From Varanus komodoensis (Eukaryota; Chordata; Lepidosauria; Squamata; Varanidae): a DNA stretch of 64,000 bases. This document shows, in pieces, positions 56,501 through 63,370 of this stretch (position 1 is the stretch's first letter; every line of letters begins with the position of its first letter). The stretch covers positions 1,987,795 to 2,051,794 of the forward strand of contig NW_025336401.1 in assembly GCF_004798865.1 (NCBI RefSeq). Direction: 5' to 3'. A program made the position numbers and the translations under genes. A model generated the notes under the pieces. That model saw only the letters and a list, made by a program, of their open reading frames with translations, ran no database searches and was not told the origin of the DNA.

Positions 56501-59500
56501 TGGAGGGCCTTGGTGGAGGTCAAACCATTGGTCCAGCCAGCCCAGTCGTGCCTGCTCTGATTAGCAGCTGCTTTTCAAGTTCTCAAGTACACTCAGGCGC
56601 TAGATCCCACTTGAAAGCTTGGCTCTGTTCGTTCGTGTTCCCAGATGTGACCCAGAGGTTCTTTCCTAAGCGTTTTCCCAAAGGAAAAAAAATCTGATCA
56701 AAAATCCCATTTCCTGATCAAAAATGCACTCTCCCCCCCCCCGTTGGCAAAAGTCTGAAAATGCACATACGAGAGGGAAATGTATGAGGGTGAGTTTGTG
56801 TGCGCACAGAAGTGCAAGTCTGCAGACGTGCGCATTTGCACAAATGCACTCTTTTGCACATGAACTTAAAGTCTGGGAAAGGCTAAACATTTCGTGAGAG
56901 GCGTATTCCGGCTTGCAGTCCTGCTTCGGGTTGCTTGTGACATGTTCACGCACACACCCTTTTGGGGTCATGGGAATGTTCACTCTGCTAACCTACCCAT
57001 GTTAATGTCTCACAGTGCTTCTACGGTAAACCCGGAGGGCCCCTCTTGACTTCGAGTGCCTACGCTTGCGTGTTGCATCACCATCAGAGCCCCGAGTTCT
57101 ATGACGAGGTAAAAAGACAGGTGTACCCTCTGCCTTCAGGCTGGAGCCAGGCGCGCCGCTCCTCTTGCTTGCCACGGATCTGCGGGCTTGCCAGGCCAGG
57201 GACAGCGGGGCCGTTTGTGCGAGCGTTCAACTTGCCAAGCAAGTCGGCTGCATTTCGCTTCGTATGGTTGCACAGCTGAAAGCTTGGGAGCAAGCAGCAG
57301 GGGGAAAAGAGCGGAATCAAAGGGGGGAACCGGGCATTTGGATGGCAGAGCTGGGGCGCAGAAATGACAGGCAAGGGTGTCTGTCCTGTTGCCTCAGCAA
57401 GAGCCGAGAGGAGGGCCAGCAACCTCGGCAAGTCTCCAAAGCTGAGGCCAAGGTCATTGGGCAGGGAGCCAGTCTGGGGATTTAAGGAGGGCTGCTGTGC
57501 ATTCTGCTGTTTAACCCGTTGCAATAGCCTCGTGGCTCTCTGGGCGGTTTACACGATAAAACCATAGCAAACCTGAAACGACATGAATAAAACGGTTACA
57601 ACATCAGAACAAATAAATAATAAAACAATGTAACTGCCCCATCACAGCAGAGGCACCAGGTAATAATTAACATAACTGATGGGGAAAAAATCTTTAAAAT
57701 CACAATTTAAAGTACAAAATTTACCAATTAAAATGCCAGCAGAATTAATAATTTTCATCCTAAATCAACAATTTAAGTGCTCTGTAAATAAGAATGCCAT
57801 GACCTGGCACTGGAATGTATGTAAGGAAGGCGCTAGGCAGACATCCCTGGGAAGCCGGTTCCATAAATGGGGTACCACCACTGAGAAGGCCCTGCCTCCT
57901 GGCTTCCTTTAAAGATGGTCCCTGAAGCAGGGCCTCTGCCGACAGCCTCAGGGTCTGGGAAGTCTCCTACGATGGAGACGCTCTTTCAGATATCGGTGCT
58001 TCCATGCCCGTGTTTGGAGAAATACAACTGCCCTTCCTTAGGAGTAGCCATTTAGCAAGCCTCAACCGCATCTCCTTGCTTGGTTCTTCTTTGAGATCAA
58101 GATCGAGCTTCCAATCCACCTGCACCCGAAGCACCACTTGCTTTTCACCTTCTACCACATCAGCTGTGAGATCAGCCCGAAGGGGACAGCGAAGAAGCTG
58201 GACGCAGTGGAGACAACAGGTACGCCCCAGTGGGACTTGGGACACTCGGCTCTCCTCCAGCTACCTGTTGCAGGTAGGGTCAGGGAAAGAGGTGTGCGGT
58301 GGCAGCCGGGTCTTTCCGTACCTGCTCAGGTCCCCAAAGAAGAGGGACTCGGGGTTCTGCCCACAGCCCGGGGAGGTCGCCCATCCTCTCTTCTGTCCTC
58401 CCCGTCTCCACAGTTGGCTTTACCTGGCTGCCGCTGCTGAAGGATGGGCGGATCATCACCTCTGAACAGCACCTGCCCGTTTCAGCCAATCTGCCTGCTG
58501 GGTACCTGAGCGTGGGAGACACTGAAGCACGACGGGTAAAGTAACTGAGCTATTAGTTGGCAGCCGGAGCGGACGGAGGTCGGTGTGCAGCGTTTCATTG
58601 TGCGTTTCTTCCCAGCCGCGTGTTTTCATGACTCACTGAGTGTACTGAGACAAGCTCAGAATCTGTGTAACGTGCAGCTCCTTTGCTAAGAATGGCACTA
58701 ATCCTTTAAAAACAAAATCCACGGCCTTGCCTTTTTCTCATTTGCACGCCTGCTGGAGCGCCCAGAACACTGCTAAGGGCCAGGTTGGAACGGGGGAGCA
58801 CTGGATTCTCGCCCCGCCAAAGGGCTTTCCATAAGCATCAGGCTGCTGGAAACAGTAGACTGGGTCTAGCAAGCCTGGGCTGACAAAAGCCTGCTTCCAG
58901 CCCCTTCAGGTTAGACAGGGATTTTCCAAACCTCCCCACTGTAAGTTGTGCGGTTCCATCACTTTCCTTCCCTGCAAGAGACTCATGTTTCTCCTGCCCG
59001 TCTGTGCACATGCGGATCTCCTGCGTCCGCCTGCTCTGCGCGCGATCTCTTTCACCTTGCCCTGTAGCTCGGAGCTGTTTAGCCACAGTACAAACTTCAG
59101 AAGCAGCCAAGTCCATCCTTTTGTTTCACAGCAGCCAAATGTCGACATTAAATGGGTTGATGGAGCAAAAGCCCTCTTCAAGATCCAGATCCACTTGGAA
59201 TCAACTATTTACACCCAAGTAAGTGGAACTCAGCCACCCGTTGAGAGCCCTGGCTCCTTAACAGAGAAAGAGAATGATATTTAACCGTTGAATGAGTAAA
59301 ATGCAAAACAAAGCTTCGGGTGAGCATTTTGCAATAGACCCTCTGGAACGATCCCTGCAGGGCATTTCCTCTGGCACCGGCTCTCTCTGGGGCTCCTCGG
59401 CCGTAGTGCCGGATCGCAGCGCACGTCACAAGAACAAGGGAAGGCCCATGCCCCGGTCTCCTTCCCTCTTGCACGCCAGATGAGAAGCTTCTGGTTTTCG

Positions 59501-62500
59501 GTCCTCCCTCTTTGGCAAAGAATATGCTGGGGACCAGAACCGTCCACATGACCGGCAAGGCCGACTTCAGAGCTAACCCCTGGGGAGCTAGCTGGGCAAA
59601 CCTCCACAGCATTGGTTCTTCTCTATGGATTGCTCATTCCATAAGTGACTACCAGGAGGGCCACTTTTTAAAGAACCAGCTCTAAGTATCTAGGGAGGGT
59701 GGTATACAAAGGGCTGCTTTGGAAAAACGTCTGGGATCCATCGTTTATGCTGGAGGAGACGCGTGAACAGCCCTTCTCTGTTTGTTTCAGGATCTTCACC
59801 TTCACAAATTTTTCCAGCATTGCCAAATGACCCAGGCAGGTGGCAAAGAGGCCCCGGGAGAGCTGGTTAAACATCTGAAGGTAAGCCGTGAGTGTTGGGC
59901 GACCTTTTCCATAGCAGCCCATCTGCAAGTGCCAAGCCAGAGCAGTGTTGGCGGGTGAAGGGTCTTTCCTCCATCAGAGGCCAGTCAGGTTGAGGCCCAC
60001 AAGGAGGAGTTTTGGCACGGAGTGTCCAGCATTTAGAACAGTCTCCCACGAGGAAGTTTCTGGAAGGCAAAGACAGTTTTATTGAAATGAGCGAGGCACG
60101 GGATGTTCGGCTTCTTGACTCTTTGGCTGTGGCCTTCCATCACCGTGTACTTTGCCGGTAATAATATTTGTCACCGTTCTTCATTTCCTCGTTTTGCCGT
60201 CGCAAAGGGTTTCTTGGGTGGAGCGGTGCGTCCTTGCACGACGTGCTTCTGCCGTGGTGCAGCCCCCCACACCCCAAGGAGGGTGGGATCTTTCCCCTTC
60301 TGGGGGCTTCCCTCTTGCAGCAGGAGGAGGGAGGTGTGCAGCTGAGCCCGGCTTCCTAGGAATTTCCCTTGGCCTCAGTCTGCACGAACAGCAAGGCCAT
60401 ATGGGGAAGATTCCCACAGCGGCTGGAGGGAGGGCAGAAATCCACCCCAGGGACACATGGAAATAGTGGAAATTACTCAGTGCATTTTAAAAACAAAGTA
60501 ACTGCAAAGGGCACCGCCTGGATTCCCCCGGGCACACACTCCAACTTCCAGGAGCCCATGTTTCATGGCCTTTGTCTGTAAAGCTGCTGGATGGATGGAC
60601 AGGTGGACGGACGCAGACCAATTTGATAATGAGCCCTGTGAATTGTCCTTGGAAATGGACCAGTGGGGTTACTTGTTCCCGAAAGCATGTCCCCAACAGG
60701 ACCTGGGTGACTGCGTTTGAACCCTGGTCCCCTTCTGCCCCAAAGCGCAGAAGGCCTCTCGTGGTCCTAGTCCTGTGCGGCGAGGCGTTCATCCCCCTAA
60801 CCCGTCGCTGTTCTGCATGTTCGTTCCAGTGCTTGCACGCCATGGAGATCCAGGTCATGATACAGTTTCTGCCTGTGGTTCTCGTGCAGCTGTGCCGAGT
60901 GCTCACCACCCGGACGCAGGAGGAGGACGTCGCGGTCAACTGCACCATGTAAGCCCCGGCCAGGGCCCGGCGGCTCGGGCGAGGCCGACGCAGCCTGGAG
61001 AGCACTTTCCCGGCTTGCCTCATGCCCCTTCTCTCCCGCCTTCACAGGGTCCTCCTCCACATTGTCTCCCGCTGCCACGAGGAAGGCCTCGACCACTACC
61101 TGCGGGCATTCATCAAGGTGAGCCCTCTTTCTCACCAGGCACTGGGCTGAGGGCACAGCTAAGGTGGGGTCTCGGAGTCCTGCGGCCCAGAGGCCACCCG
61201 GACTTGGACGTGGCCCCTGGGTCAAGAGGAAGAAGCGTCTTCGTGTCCCTACGCGATGTTGCTCTCAGTGAGTGGGCACCCTCCAGCTCGAGTCGCGGGC
61301 CATCCCTGGGCCTGCCGCCTGTCTCCAGCTTCGCAGTCAGTTCTGTGTTGCCCTCGTTGTAACGCCTCTGGAACACGGGAGGGTTTCTCAGGTGTGGCGC
61401 GTGTGTGCGTAGCATGGTGGTTGCGTGCCTCGCAGCTGGTGAGGTCCAGATGGTGATCCAGAGATCCAGTTAAGGCCAGGAAGTCCGGGGCCTTTTGGGG
61501 AGCCGCCGGTGACGCCTCCAACGAAGCCTCACCTTTCTTGCAGTACTGCTTCCGCCCGGAGAAACCTGGGGTCCCACAGGCCAAGATGACGCATGAGACC
61601 TTGGCCGTCGCGATGGCCACAATTCTCAAGCAGTCGGCAGACTTTCTGGCCATCAACAAAATGCTGAAGGTGAGACAAGGGGAGGGGGTCTTTTTCGCTC
61701 CCCCACCCACCCCCATCCCTAAAGCCAGCCCGGCAACAGAGGCCTTGGAGGACCTCGCCCCTCAGCTCTGTTGACCAAGCCGAAACCTTCCCAGCTCGGC
61801 TCTCCGTCCGTGAATGGGAGGTGGCGCTGCTTTGCTGCTCCGGTGCCCACTGCCCTCTTTCTGCGTGTTCGTTCCAGTATTCATGGTTCTTCTTCGAGGC
61901 CCTGGCCAAGTCGATGGCAATGTACCTTCTGGAGGAGAACAAAATTAAGGTAAGGGGCTGGCTGGATGCTCCCACAGGCCGTGCACTGTGACCCCTGCCC
62001 CTCTCCACCCCACCTCCCAAGCTCCAGACCAGACACAGGGGGACTTTGCCCCGTTGCTTCCCGGGCCGCAGGTGTTTCCTCAGCGGGCCAGCATTTTATT
62101 TATTTATTTATTTTTCGGTTTATATCCTGCCTTTTTCCTACAAAGGGCTCAAGGCAGCTTGCATCATTCTCCTCCTCCACCTTATCCCCACAACAACAAC
62201 CCTGTGAGGTAGGTTGGGCTGAGAGTCTGTGACTGGCCCAAAGTCACCCAGTTGGCTCCATGGCCAAGCGGGGACTCGAACCCGGACCCTCTGAGTCCCA
62301 GTCCCACACTCTTAACCACTACGCCACACTTCCGAAATGGCGGTGCCTCAGGTGTGTTGGGCAGACACTCATTTCAATGGCCTGGGTGTTCCTGTCCAGC
62401 CCTTCTGGAGGACACCTGGTGGAGAACGCCCACATCACTTTGATCGATTGGTGAAAAAGATCAAAGGTGCAAAGGTCTCTGGGTTTCAGGCGGAAGCCTT

Positions 62501-62902
62501 TCCTAGCCCTCCCTGGAAAACCAGGGATCAATCCTGTAACCATGAGACTCTTCCCAGTGTGCTGCATTCAGTTATGTTGCTATGTTGCTAATGTGATTGT
62601 TTGATTGTACCTTGCCCTGAAATCTGAGGCAGTATGAAGCATGTTCTCAGCCTATCGGGAACCATCTTTTTGTGGGTTTCCCGTGAAGAGGCAGCTCCAG
62701 TGATGCTCTGCGGATTCGGGGCACAGCTCTTGCTCATCGCACTTTGTCCCTTTAGCTCCCCAGGGCTCAGCGGTTTCCAGAGTCCTACAACCACGCCTTG
62801 CATTCCCTGCTCCTCGCCATCATCCCACATGTGAACATCCGCTACAGCGAAATCCCAGAGGAGTCCAGAAATGTCAATTTCAGCTTGGCCAACTTCCTGA
62901 AG
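30905..62902 (+). CDS. DOCK11: DOCK11 (dedicator of cytokinesis 11, zizimin-2), exons 2-28, both ends incomplete
   Basis: DOCK11 is a DOCK-D family guanine-nucleotide exchange factor for CDC42, active at the plasma membrane and in leukocytes, with a PH domain for membrane binding, a C2-like DHR-1 domain for phosphoinositides and a C-terminal catalytic DHR-2 domain (family knowledge). Twenty-seven exons join in frame into 994 codons, matching about residues 36-1030 of the roughly 2073-residue human protein. PH domain: exons at 37532-40737. DHR-1: about 54073-58535. The armadillo-like middle begins near 59132. DHR-2 lies right of the window. Exon 1 is missing, probably in the gap at 16238. Every junction visible from both sides is GT-AG; the final donor at 62903 reads GC. 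The paralogues DOCK9 and DOCK10 are less likely because exon sequences such as [20 protein letters not shown] follow DOCK11 closely and WDR44 is adjacent. Confidence 0.97.
32437..32526 (+). CDS. DOCK11: DOCK11 exon 3
   Basis: 90 bp, phase 0 to 0: [20 protein letters not shown] then [10 protein letters not shown]. The [12 protein letters not shown] motif is typical of the DOCK-D N-terminus. Confidence 0.97.
32768..32885 (+). repeat. tRNA-derived SINE remnant (second family)
   Basis: 'gtggctcagtgagcacagcc' resembles a tRNA A-box region, 'cccaggtccgaccccc' the B-box region, and 'taccatctccagctggaaaa' the downstream body of a common squamate SINE. It differs from the Sauria-type SINEs in this window. 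Confidence 0.6.
33020..33140. repeat. Degenerate GCATTAGTGCTAATGC-like repeats
   Basis: Successive imperfect units of TGCATTAGTGC, ATGCTCATTAGTGCAAATGC and TGCTAATGTGCATTGG, many of them self-complementary. Origin unknown. Confidence 0.6.
34065..34440 (+). repeat. L2-type LINE 3' end
   Basis: The translation [20 protein letters not shown] then [20 protein letters not shown] is the L2-clade C-terminus. An AT-rich 3' UTR with 'gtgagccaccccgaggcttt' and an (AAATA)n tail follows. Lies in DOCK11 intron 3. Confidence 0.85.
34963..35045 (+). CDS. DOCK11: DOCK11 exon 4
   Basis: 83 bp, phase 0 to 2: [20 protein letters not shown] then GDFRMLP, ending inside a cysteine codon. Confidence 0.97.
35769..35838 (+). 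CDS. DOCK11: DOCK11 exon 5
   Basis: 70 bp, phase 2 to 0: [20 protein letters not shown] then KDE. Acceptor ttcctcag. Confidence 0.96.
36184..36245. repeat. Short palindromic interspersed repeat, half copy
   Basis: 'ttccccaacctcgtggcctc' followed by 'cagataagtgggactaccta' and 'tcccagcatgctg' matches one arm of the palindromic repeat family described at 52594. Confidence 0.5.
37532..37627 (+). CDS. DOCK11: DOCK11 exon 6, start of PH domain
   Basis: 96 bp, phase 0 to 0: [20 protein letters not shown] then [19 protein letters not shown] is the first strand of the PH domain. Confidence 0.97.
38747..38881 (+). CDS. DOCK11: DOCK11 exon 7, PH domain
   Basis: 135 bp, phase 0 to 0: [20 protein letters not shown] then [20 protein letters not shown] and IDIVQ. 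The basic FKRRYF strand is the usual phosphoinositide-facing edge of a PH domain. Confidence 0.98.
39760..39835 (+). repeat. LINE 3' tail fragment
   Basis: 'gttgtgagctgccttgaaat' and 'agaaaagcaggctgtaaat' match the terminal pattern of lizard L2/SINE tails. In DOCK11 intron 7. Confidence 0.5.
40118..40258 (-). repeat. BovB-like LINE 3' fragment
   Basis: The + strand reads 'ttgttgctgttcattcacaa', 'gcccaactcttcgcaatccc' and 'catggacaatattcctccag'. This is a decayed reverse complement of the BovB 3' region (ccatggggtcgcaaagagtcgg..). BovB is abundant in squamates and ruminants through horizontal transfer (established knowledge). Confidence 0.6.
40566..40737 (+). CDS. DOCK11: DOCK11 exon 8, PH domain C-terminal helix
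   Basis: 172 bp, phase 0 to 1: [20 protein letters not shown], then the C-terminal PH helix with its invariant tryptophan ([13 protein letters not shown]). Confidence 0.97.
41502..41526. repeat. (GA)n microsatellite
   Basis: About 12 GA dinucleotides with one interruption, preceded by GTGTGTGT, in DOCK11 intron 8. Confidence 0.9.
41704..41783 (+). CDS. DOCK11: DOCK11 exon 9
   Basis: 80 bp, phase 1 to 0: [20 protein letters not shown] then MHPELMK. Confidence 0.97.
42390..42960 (+). mobile_element. Possible LTR-retrotransposon fossil
   Basis: A segment with a coding-like stretch at about 42640-42800, then ATTAAA within an AT-rich stretch, and an end reading CTCCCCCTCATGACA, like the right end of an LTR. 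It looks like an old, broken, partial copy. Left boundary and family (Gypsy or ERV) are uncertain, and no matching second LTR was recognised in the intron. Confidence 0.35.
43485..43565. repeat. Short palindromic interspersed repeat, decayed
   Basis: 'acttcggctcccatcgctgc' and 'cccagtggccaatctggcag' match the core of the family whose fullest copy is at 52594. Confidence 0.4.
44291..44374 (+). CDS. DOCK11: DOCK11 exon 10
   Basis: 84 bp, phase 0 to 0: [20 protein letters not shown] then FSFDPEVQ. Confidence 0.97.
45286..45426 (+). CDS. DOCK11: DOCK11 exon 11
   Basis: 141 bp, phase 0 to 0: [20 protein letters not shown] through DQSGDPPTN. The middle ([19 protein letters not shown]) differs moderately from human. 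Confidence 0.96.
45500..45995 (-). repeat. L2-type LINE 3' end, reverse strand
   Basis: The minus-strand translation [20 protein letters not shown] then [16 protein letters not shown] is a decayed version of the L2 C-terminus. The AT-rich 3' UTR extends left to about 45500. In DOCK11 intron 11. Confidence 0.65.
46090..46285 (+). repeat. LINE 3' UTR and tail
   Basis: An AT-rich stretch ending 'gtaatctgcttggagagtct', 'tcggaccagtatagtgaaat' and 'ataagttgaataaataaaa', the usual L2-type tail. Confidence 0.6.
46286..46985 (+). repeat. CR1/L3-type LINE, 3' part
   Basis: Nucleotide landmarks follow the CR1 3' order: a 'gcggaaaaggcaaatgccat' segment, 'tgtgcccggttccggacacc', 'gggagcagaaacaaagctct', 'taattaagcaacaggaacgt' (approximate) and 'gatggagccagctgcccggg'. 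The reading frame is decayed. It ends just before DOCK11 exon 12. Confidence 0.75.
47009..47209 (+). CDS. DOCK11: DOCK11 exon 12
   Basis: 201 bp, phase 0 to 0: [20 protein letters not shown], then ADFHVDLN and a variable serine/glycine-rich linker ending LLFIKQ. The linker is the least conserved DOCK11 segment in the window. Confidence 0.96.
47290..47870 (+). repeat. L2-type LINE, C-terminal and 3' part
   Basis: The order of landmarks matches the L2 3' region: 'gcagttctggtccccggacc' (vertebrate L2 cagttctggtcaccg), 'gaggggagatacggaaggag', 'ggattcaggacatccaggaa' and 'gtggaattcatgcctgcgac'. Decayed. In DOCK11 intron 12. Confidence 0.75.
48558..48680 (+). CDS. DOCK11: DOCK11 exon 13
   Basis: 123 bp, phase 0 to 0: [20 protein letters not shown] then [20 protein letters not shown] and K, nearly identical to human. 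Confidence 0.98.
48959..49041 (+). CDS. DOCK11: DOCK11 exon 14
   Basis: 83 bp, phase 0 to 2: [20 protein letters not shown] then MPFAWAA, ending inside an arginine codon. Confidence 0.97.
49042..51549. other. DOCK11 intron 14
   Basis: 2.5 kb, GC-rich on the left and AT-richer to the right, with a run of about 12 G near 50476. At about 50870-51060 lies a stretch of imperfect ATGCAT/TGCACAAATGCA units related to 56690-56900. A palindromic-repeat-like piece lies near 51270. No exon is seen. Confidence 0.5.
50870..51060. repeat. Imperfect repeat rich in ATGCAT / GTGCACAAATGCAC
   Basis: Repeating units about 10-20 bases apart (aatgcatggg, gtgcacaaatgcact, aaagatgcataca, aaaaatgcatgaaaa). Shares the GCACAAATGCACT word with the stretch at 56690. 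Family unknown. Confidence 0.4.
51550..51672 (+). CDS. DOCK11: DOCK11 exon 15
   Basis: 123 bp, phase 2 to 2: [20 protein letters not shown] then [20 protein letters not shown]. Confidence 0.97.
52594..52713. repeat. Palindromic interspersed repeat, fullest copy
   Basis: The left arm has 'ctgaacctggtgccctccag' and 'gatgttggactgcagttccc'; the right arm has 'aatcatgggagtggtgatcc' and 'atctggaggccaacaggtta'. The arms are imperfect reverse complements around a short centre, the form of a MITE or foldback element. Copies or halves also occur at 12909, 20215, 27935, 36184 and 43485. Confidence 0.6.
53140..53216 (+). CDS. DOCK11: DOCK11 exon 16
   Basis: 77 bp, phase 2 to 1: [20 protein letters not shown] then PLDFS. 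Confidence 0.97.
53590..53680 (+). repeat. Unclassified squamate-type repeat
   Basis: 'cctgacaggatcaggccaac' followed by 'ccttctagtccagtactcac' matches a word pattern frequent in lizard and snake repeats (ctgctggatcaggcca..tctagtccagc). Boundaries are uncertain. Confidence 0.45.
54073..54263 (+). CDS. DOCK11: DOCK11 exon 17, start of DHR-1
   Basis: 191 bp, phase 1 to 0: [20 protein letters not shown], then [20 protein letters not shown] and [30 protein letters not shown] is the first strand of the C2-like DHR-1 domain. Confidence 0.98.
54325..54575 (-). repeat. L2-type LINE 3' remnant, reverse strand
   Basis: The + strand reads 'gggaatgaattccatagtgg', 'tgggtgaaggagtccttcct' and 'ccaccaactggctttatggg', the reverse complement of the L2 C-terminal region (cccatgaagctg..tgggag, gaagtacttcttcac, tatggaattc). 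In DOCK11 intron 17. Confidence 0.65.
54913..55577. mobile_element. Tigger-like non-autonomous DNA element, copy 2, GC-rich interior
   Basis: Starts CAGTGGTGCCTCGGCTCACG and ends ACCACTG after GGTCGTGAACTGAGGC; the outer 7 bases are perfect inverted repeats. It shares the CCATAAGGTTCAATGTAAA block with copy 1 at 21875. It is 665 bp against 396 bp, the extra sequence being a GC-rich, CpG-rich interior (about 55120-55440) with a (CCTG)n run. Flanks are TG on both sides. In DOCK11 intron 17. Confidence 0.75.
55361..55383 (+). repeat. (CCTG)n microsatellite inside the Tigger-like element
   Basis: Five CCTG units in a row within the GC-rich interior of the element at 54913. Confidence 0.85.
55995..56060 (+). 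CDS. DOCK11: DOCK11 exon 18, DHR-1
   Basis: 66 bp, phase 0 to 0: [20 protein letters not shown] then LK, a DHR-1 strand and acidic loop. Confidence 0.97.
56690..56900. repeat. Imperfect GTGCACAAATGCAC-type repeat, second copy
   Basis: Contains aaaaatgcactc, aaaatgcacatac, gcgcatttgcacaaatgcac and ttttgcacatga, spaced like the stretch at 50870. Family unknown. Confidence 0.4.
57016..57108 (+). CDS. DOCK11: DOCK11 exon 19, DHR-1
   Basis: 93 bp, phase 0 to 0: [20 protein letters not shown] then [11 protein letters not shown]. Same length as the human exon but with more substitutions than the neighbouring exons. [11 protein letters not shown] fixes the frame. Confidence 0.96.
57490..57990 (-). 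repeat. L2-type LINE 3' end, reverse strand
   Basis: The left end 'ctctgggcggtttacacgat' is the reverse complement of the L2-type tail, followed by AT-rich 3' UTR. The right part reads 'gggaagccggttccataaat' and 'ggggtaccaccactgagaag', the reverse complement of the AF..AP.LWN.LP coding end. Closely parallels the element at 7027. Confidence 0.75.
58096..58219 (+). CDS. DOCK11: DOCK11 exon 20, DHR-1
   Basis: 124 bp, phase 0 to 1: [20 protein letters not shown] then [31 protein letters not shown] is a core DHR-1 strand. The acceptor is ttctttgag. Confidence 0.97.
58414..58535 (+). CDS. DOCK11: DOCK11 exon 21, end of DHR-1
   Basis: 122 bp, phase 1 to 0: [20 protein letters not shown] then [20 protein letters not shown]. 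Confidence 0.97.
59132..59218 (+). CDS. DOCK11: DOCK11 exon 22
   Basis: 87 bp, phase 0 to 0: [20 protein letters not shown] then HLESTIYTQ. Confidence 0.97.
59791..59880 (+). CDS. DOCK11: DOCK11 exon 23
   Basis: 90 bp, phase 0 to 0: [20 protein letters not shown] then [10 protein letters not shown]. Confidence 0.97.
59881..60829. other. DOCK11 intron 23
   Basis: 949 bp without recognisable repeats or exons. Ordinary GC-rich intron sequence. Confidence 0.5.
60830..60948 (+). CDS. DOCK11: DOCK11 exon 24
   Basis: 119 bp, phase 0 to 2: [20 protein letters not shown] then [19 protein letters not shown], ending inside a methionine codon. Confidence 0.97.
61048..61117 (+). CDS. DOCK11: DOCK11 exon 25
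   Basis: 70 bp, phase 2 to 0: [20 protein letters not shown] then FIK. The upstream intron is 99 bp. Confidence 0.97.
61544..61669 (+). CDS. DOCK11: DOCK11 exon 26
   Basis: 126 bp, phase 0 to 0: [20 protein letters not shown] then [20 protein letters not shown] and LK. Confidence 0.98.
61878..61949 (+). CDS. DOCK11: DOCK11 exon 27
   Basis: 72 bp, phase 0 to 0: [20 protein letters not shown] then NKIK. Confidence 0.98.
62093..62330 (-). repeat. Sauria-type tRNA SINE, reverse strand
   Basis: Begins with a (TTTA)n run, then 'cggtttatatcctgcctttt', 'cctgtgaggtaggttgggct' and 'cttaaccactacgccacact', the complete SINE in reverse. The B box (reverse complement of 'gggactcgaaccc') is preserved. 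Nearly full length and similar to the copies at 22322-22792. In DOCK11 intron 27. Confidence 0.9.
62756..62902 (+). CDS. DOCK11: DOCK11 exon 28, last visible, GC donor
   Basis: 147 bp, phase 0 to 0: [20 protein letters not shown], then [20 protein letters not shown] and NFSLANFLK. In human the next exon starts RCLTLMDRG directly after FLK. Here AAG is followed by gccagt, so a canonical GT donor is missing at the expected place. Reading on gives about 17 unrelated residues and then a stop. The exon end is placed by homology. Confidence 0.92.
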
Positions 62903-62908
62903 GCCAGT
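62903..62908 (+). promoter_or_regulatory. Candidate non-canonical GC splice donor of DOCK11 exon 28
   Basis: AAG|GCCAGT at the homology-defined exon end. GC donors form a small, known class and usually read GCAAGT; C at +3 is unusual. A GT 4 bases further on would shift the frame. A sequencing error is another explanation. Confidence 0.5.
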
Positions 62909-63189
62909 GGTGCTTCTTCTCCTCTTTCCCCCATATTTAATTTATTTTAAGATGACGAACGAGGACTGGGAAGAGGGTGTCTGGCCAAGCAGGCCAGGGT
63001 GTGACAGAATTTGGGATGGTTCTGGTACAGTTCTGGTAGGCCCCATGGGCCTTGCAGCTGTGAAAGGGGCCACCAAAAGCATTAGGGAGTTAGCGCGGGT
63101 TCCCCAGGAGGAAGAATTAAAGGGCTTGGGGTGTGATTTGAAGTTCATGAAAAGGGAACTGAGGTGGGTTGTCACAAGGGTTAATAAAA

Positions 63190-63370
63190 TGGTGCCTGCT
63201 GCGGGGAGTGTTTTCTCCCATTCTCATAACCTGGAGCCCAGTGGCATCATTGCCTGAAGCTGGATGATGGAAGTTCCAAAAAGATATGGAAAATGTCAGA
63301 CTTTTCCACACAGTGCATATTTAACCTAAGGAATTTCTCTTGCACAGCATGTGAAAATGGCCCATTTGGA
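63190..63370 (+). repeat. L2-type LINE fragment
   Basis: 'ggaagttccaaaaagatatg', 'ttccacacagtgcatattta' and 'taaggaatttctcttgcaca' follow the L2 C-terminal coding order (gga aggttcaggacag.., ttctt..cacagcgcatagtt, tggaattcactcccaca). Confidence 0.6.

Noticed and set aside
62907-63257. 116-residue open frame after DOCK11 exon 28 as a separate gene
   Set aside because: It is intron read-through; no domain is recognised and an L2 fragment follows at its end.
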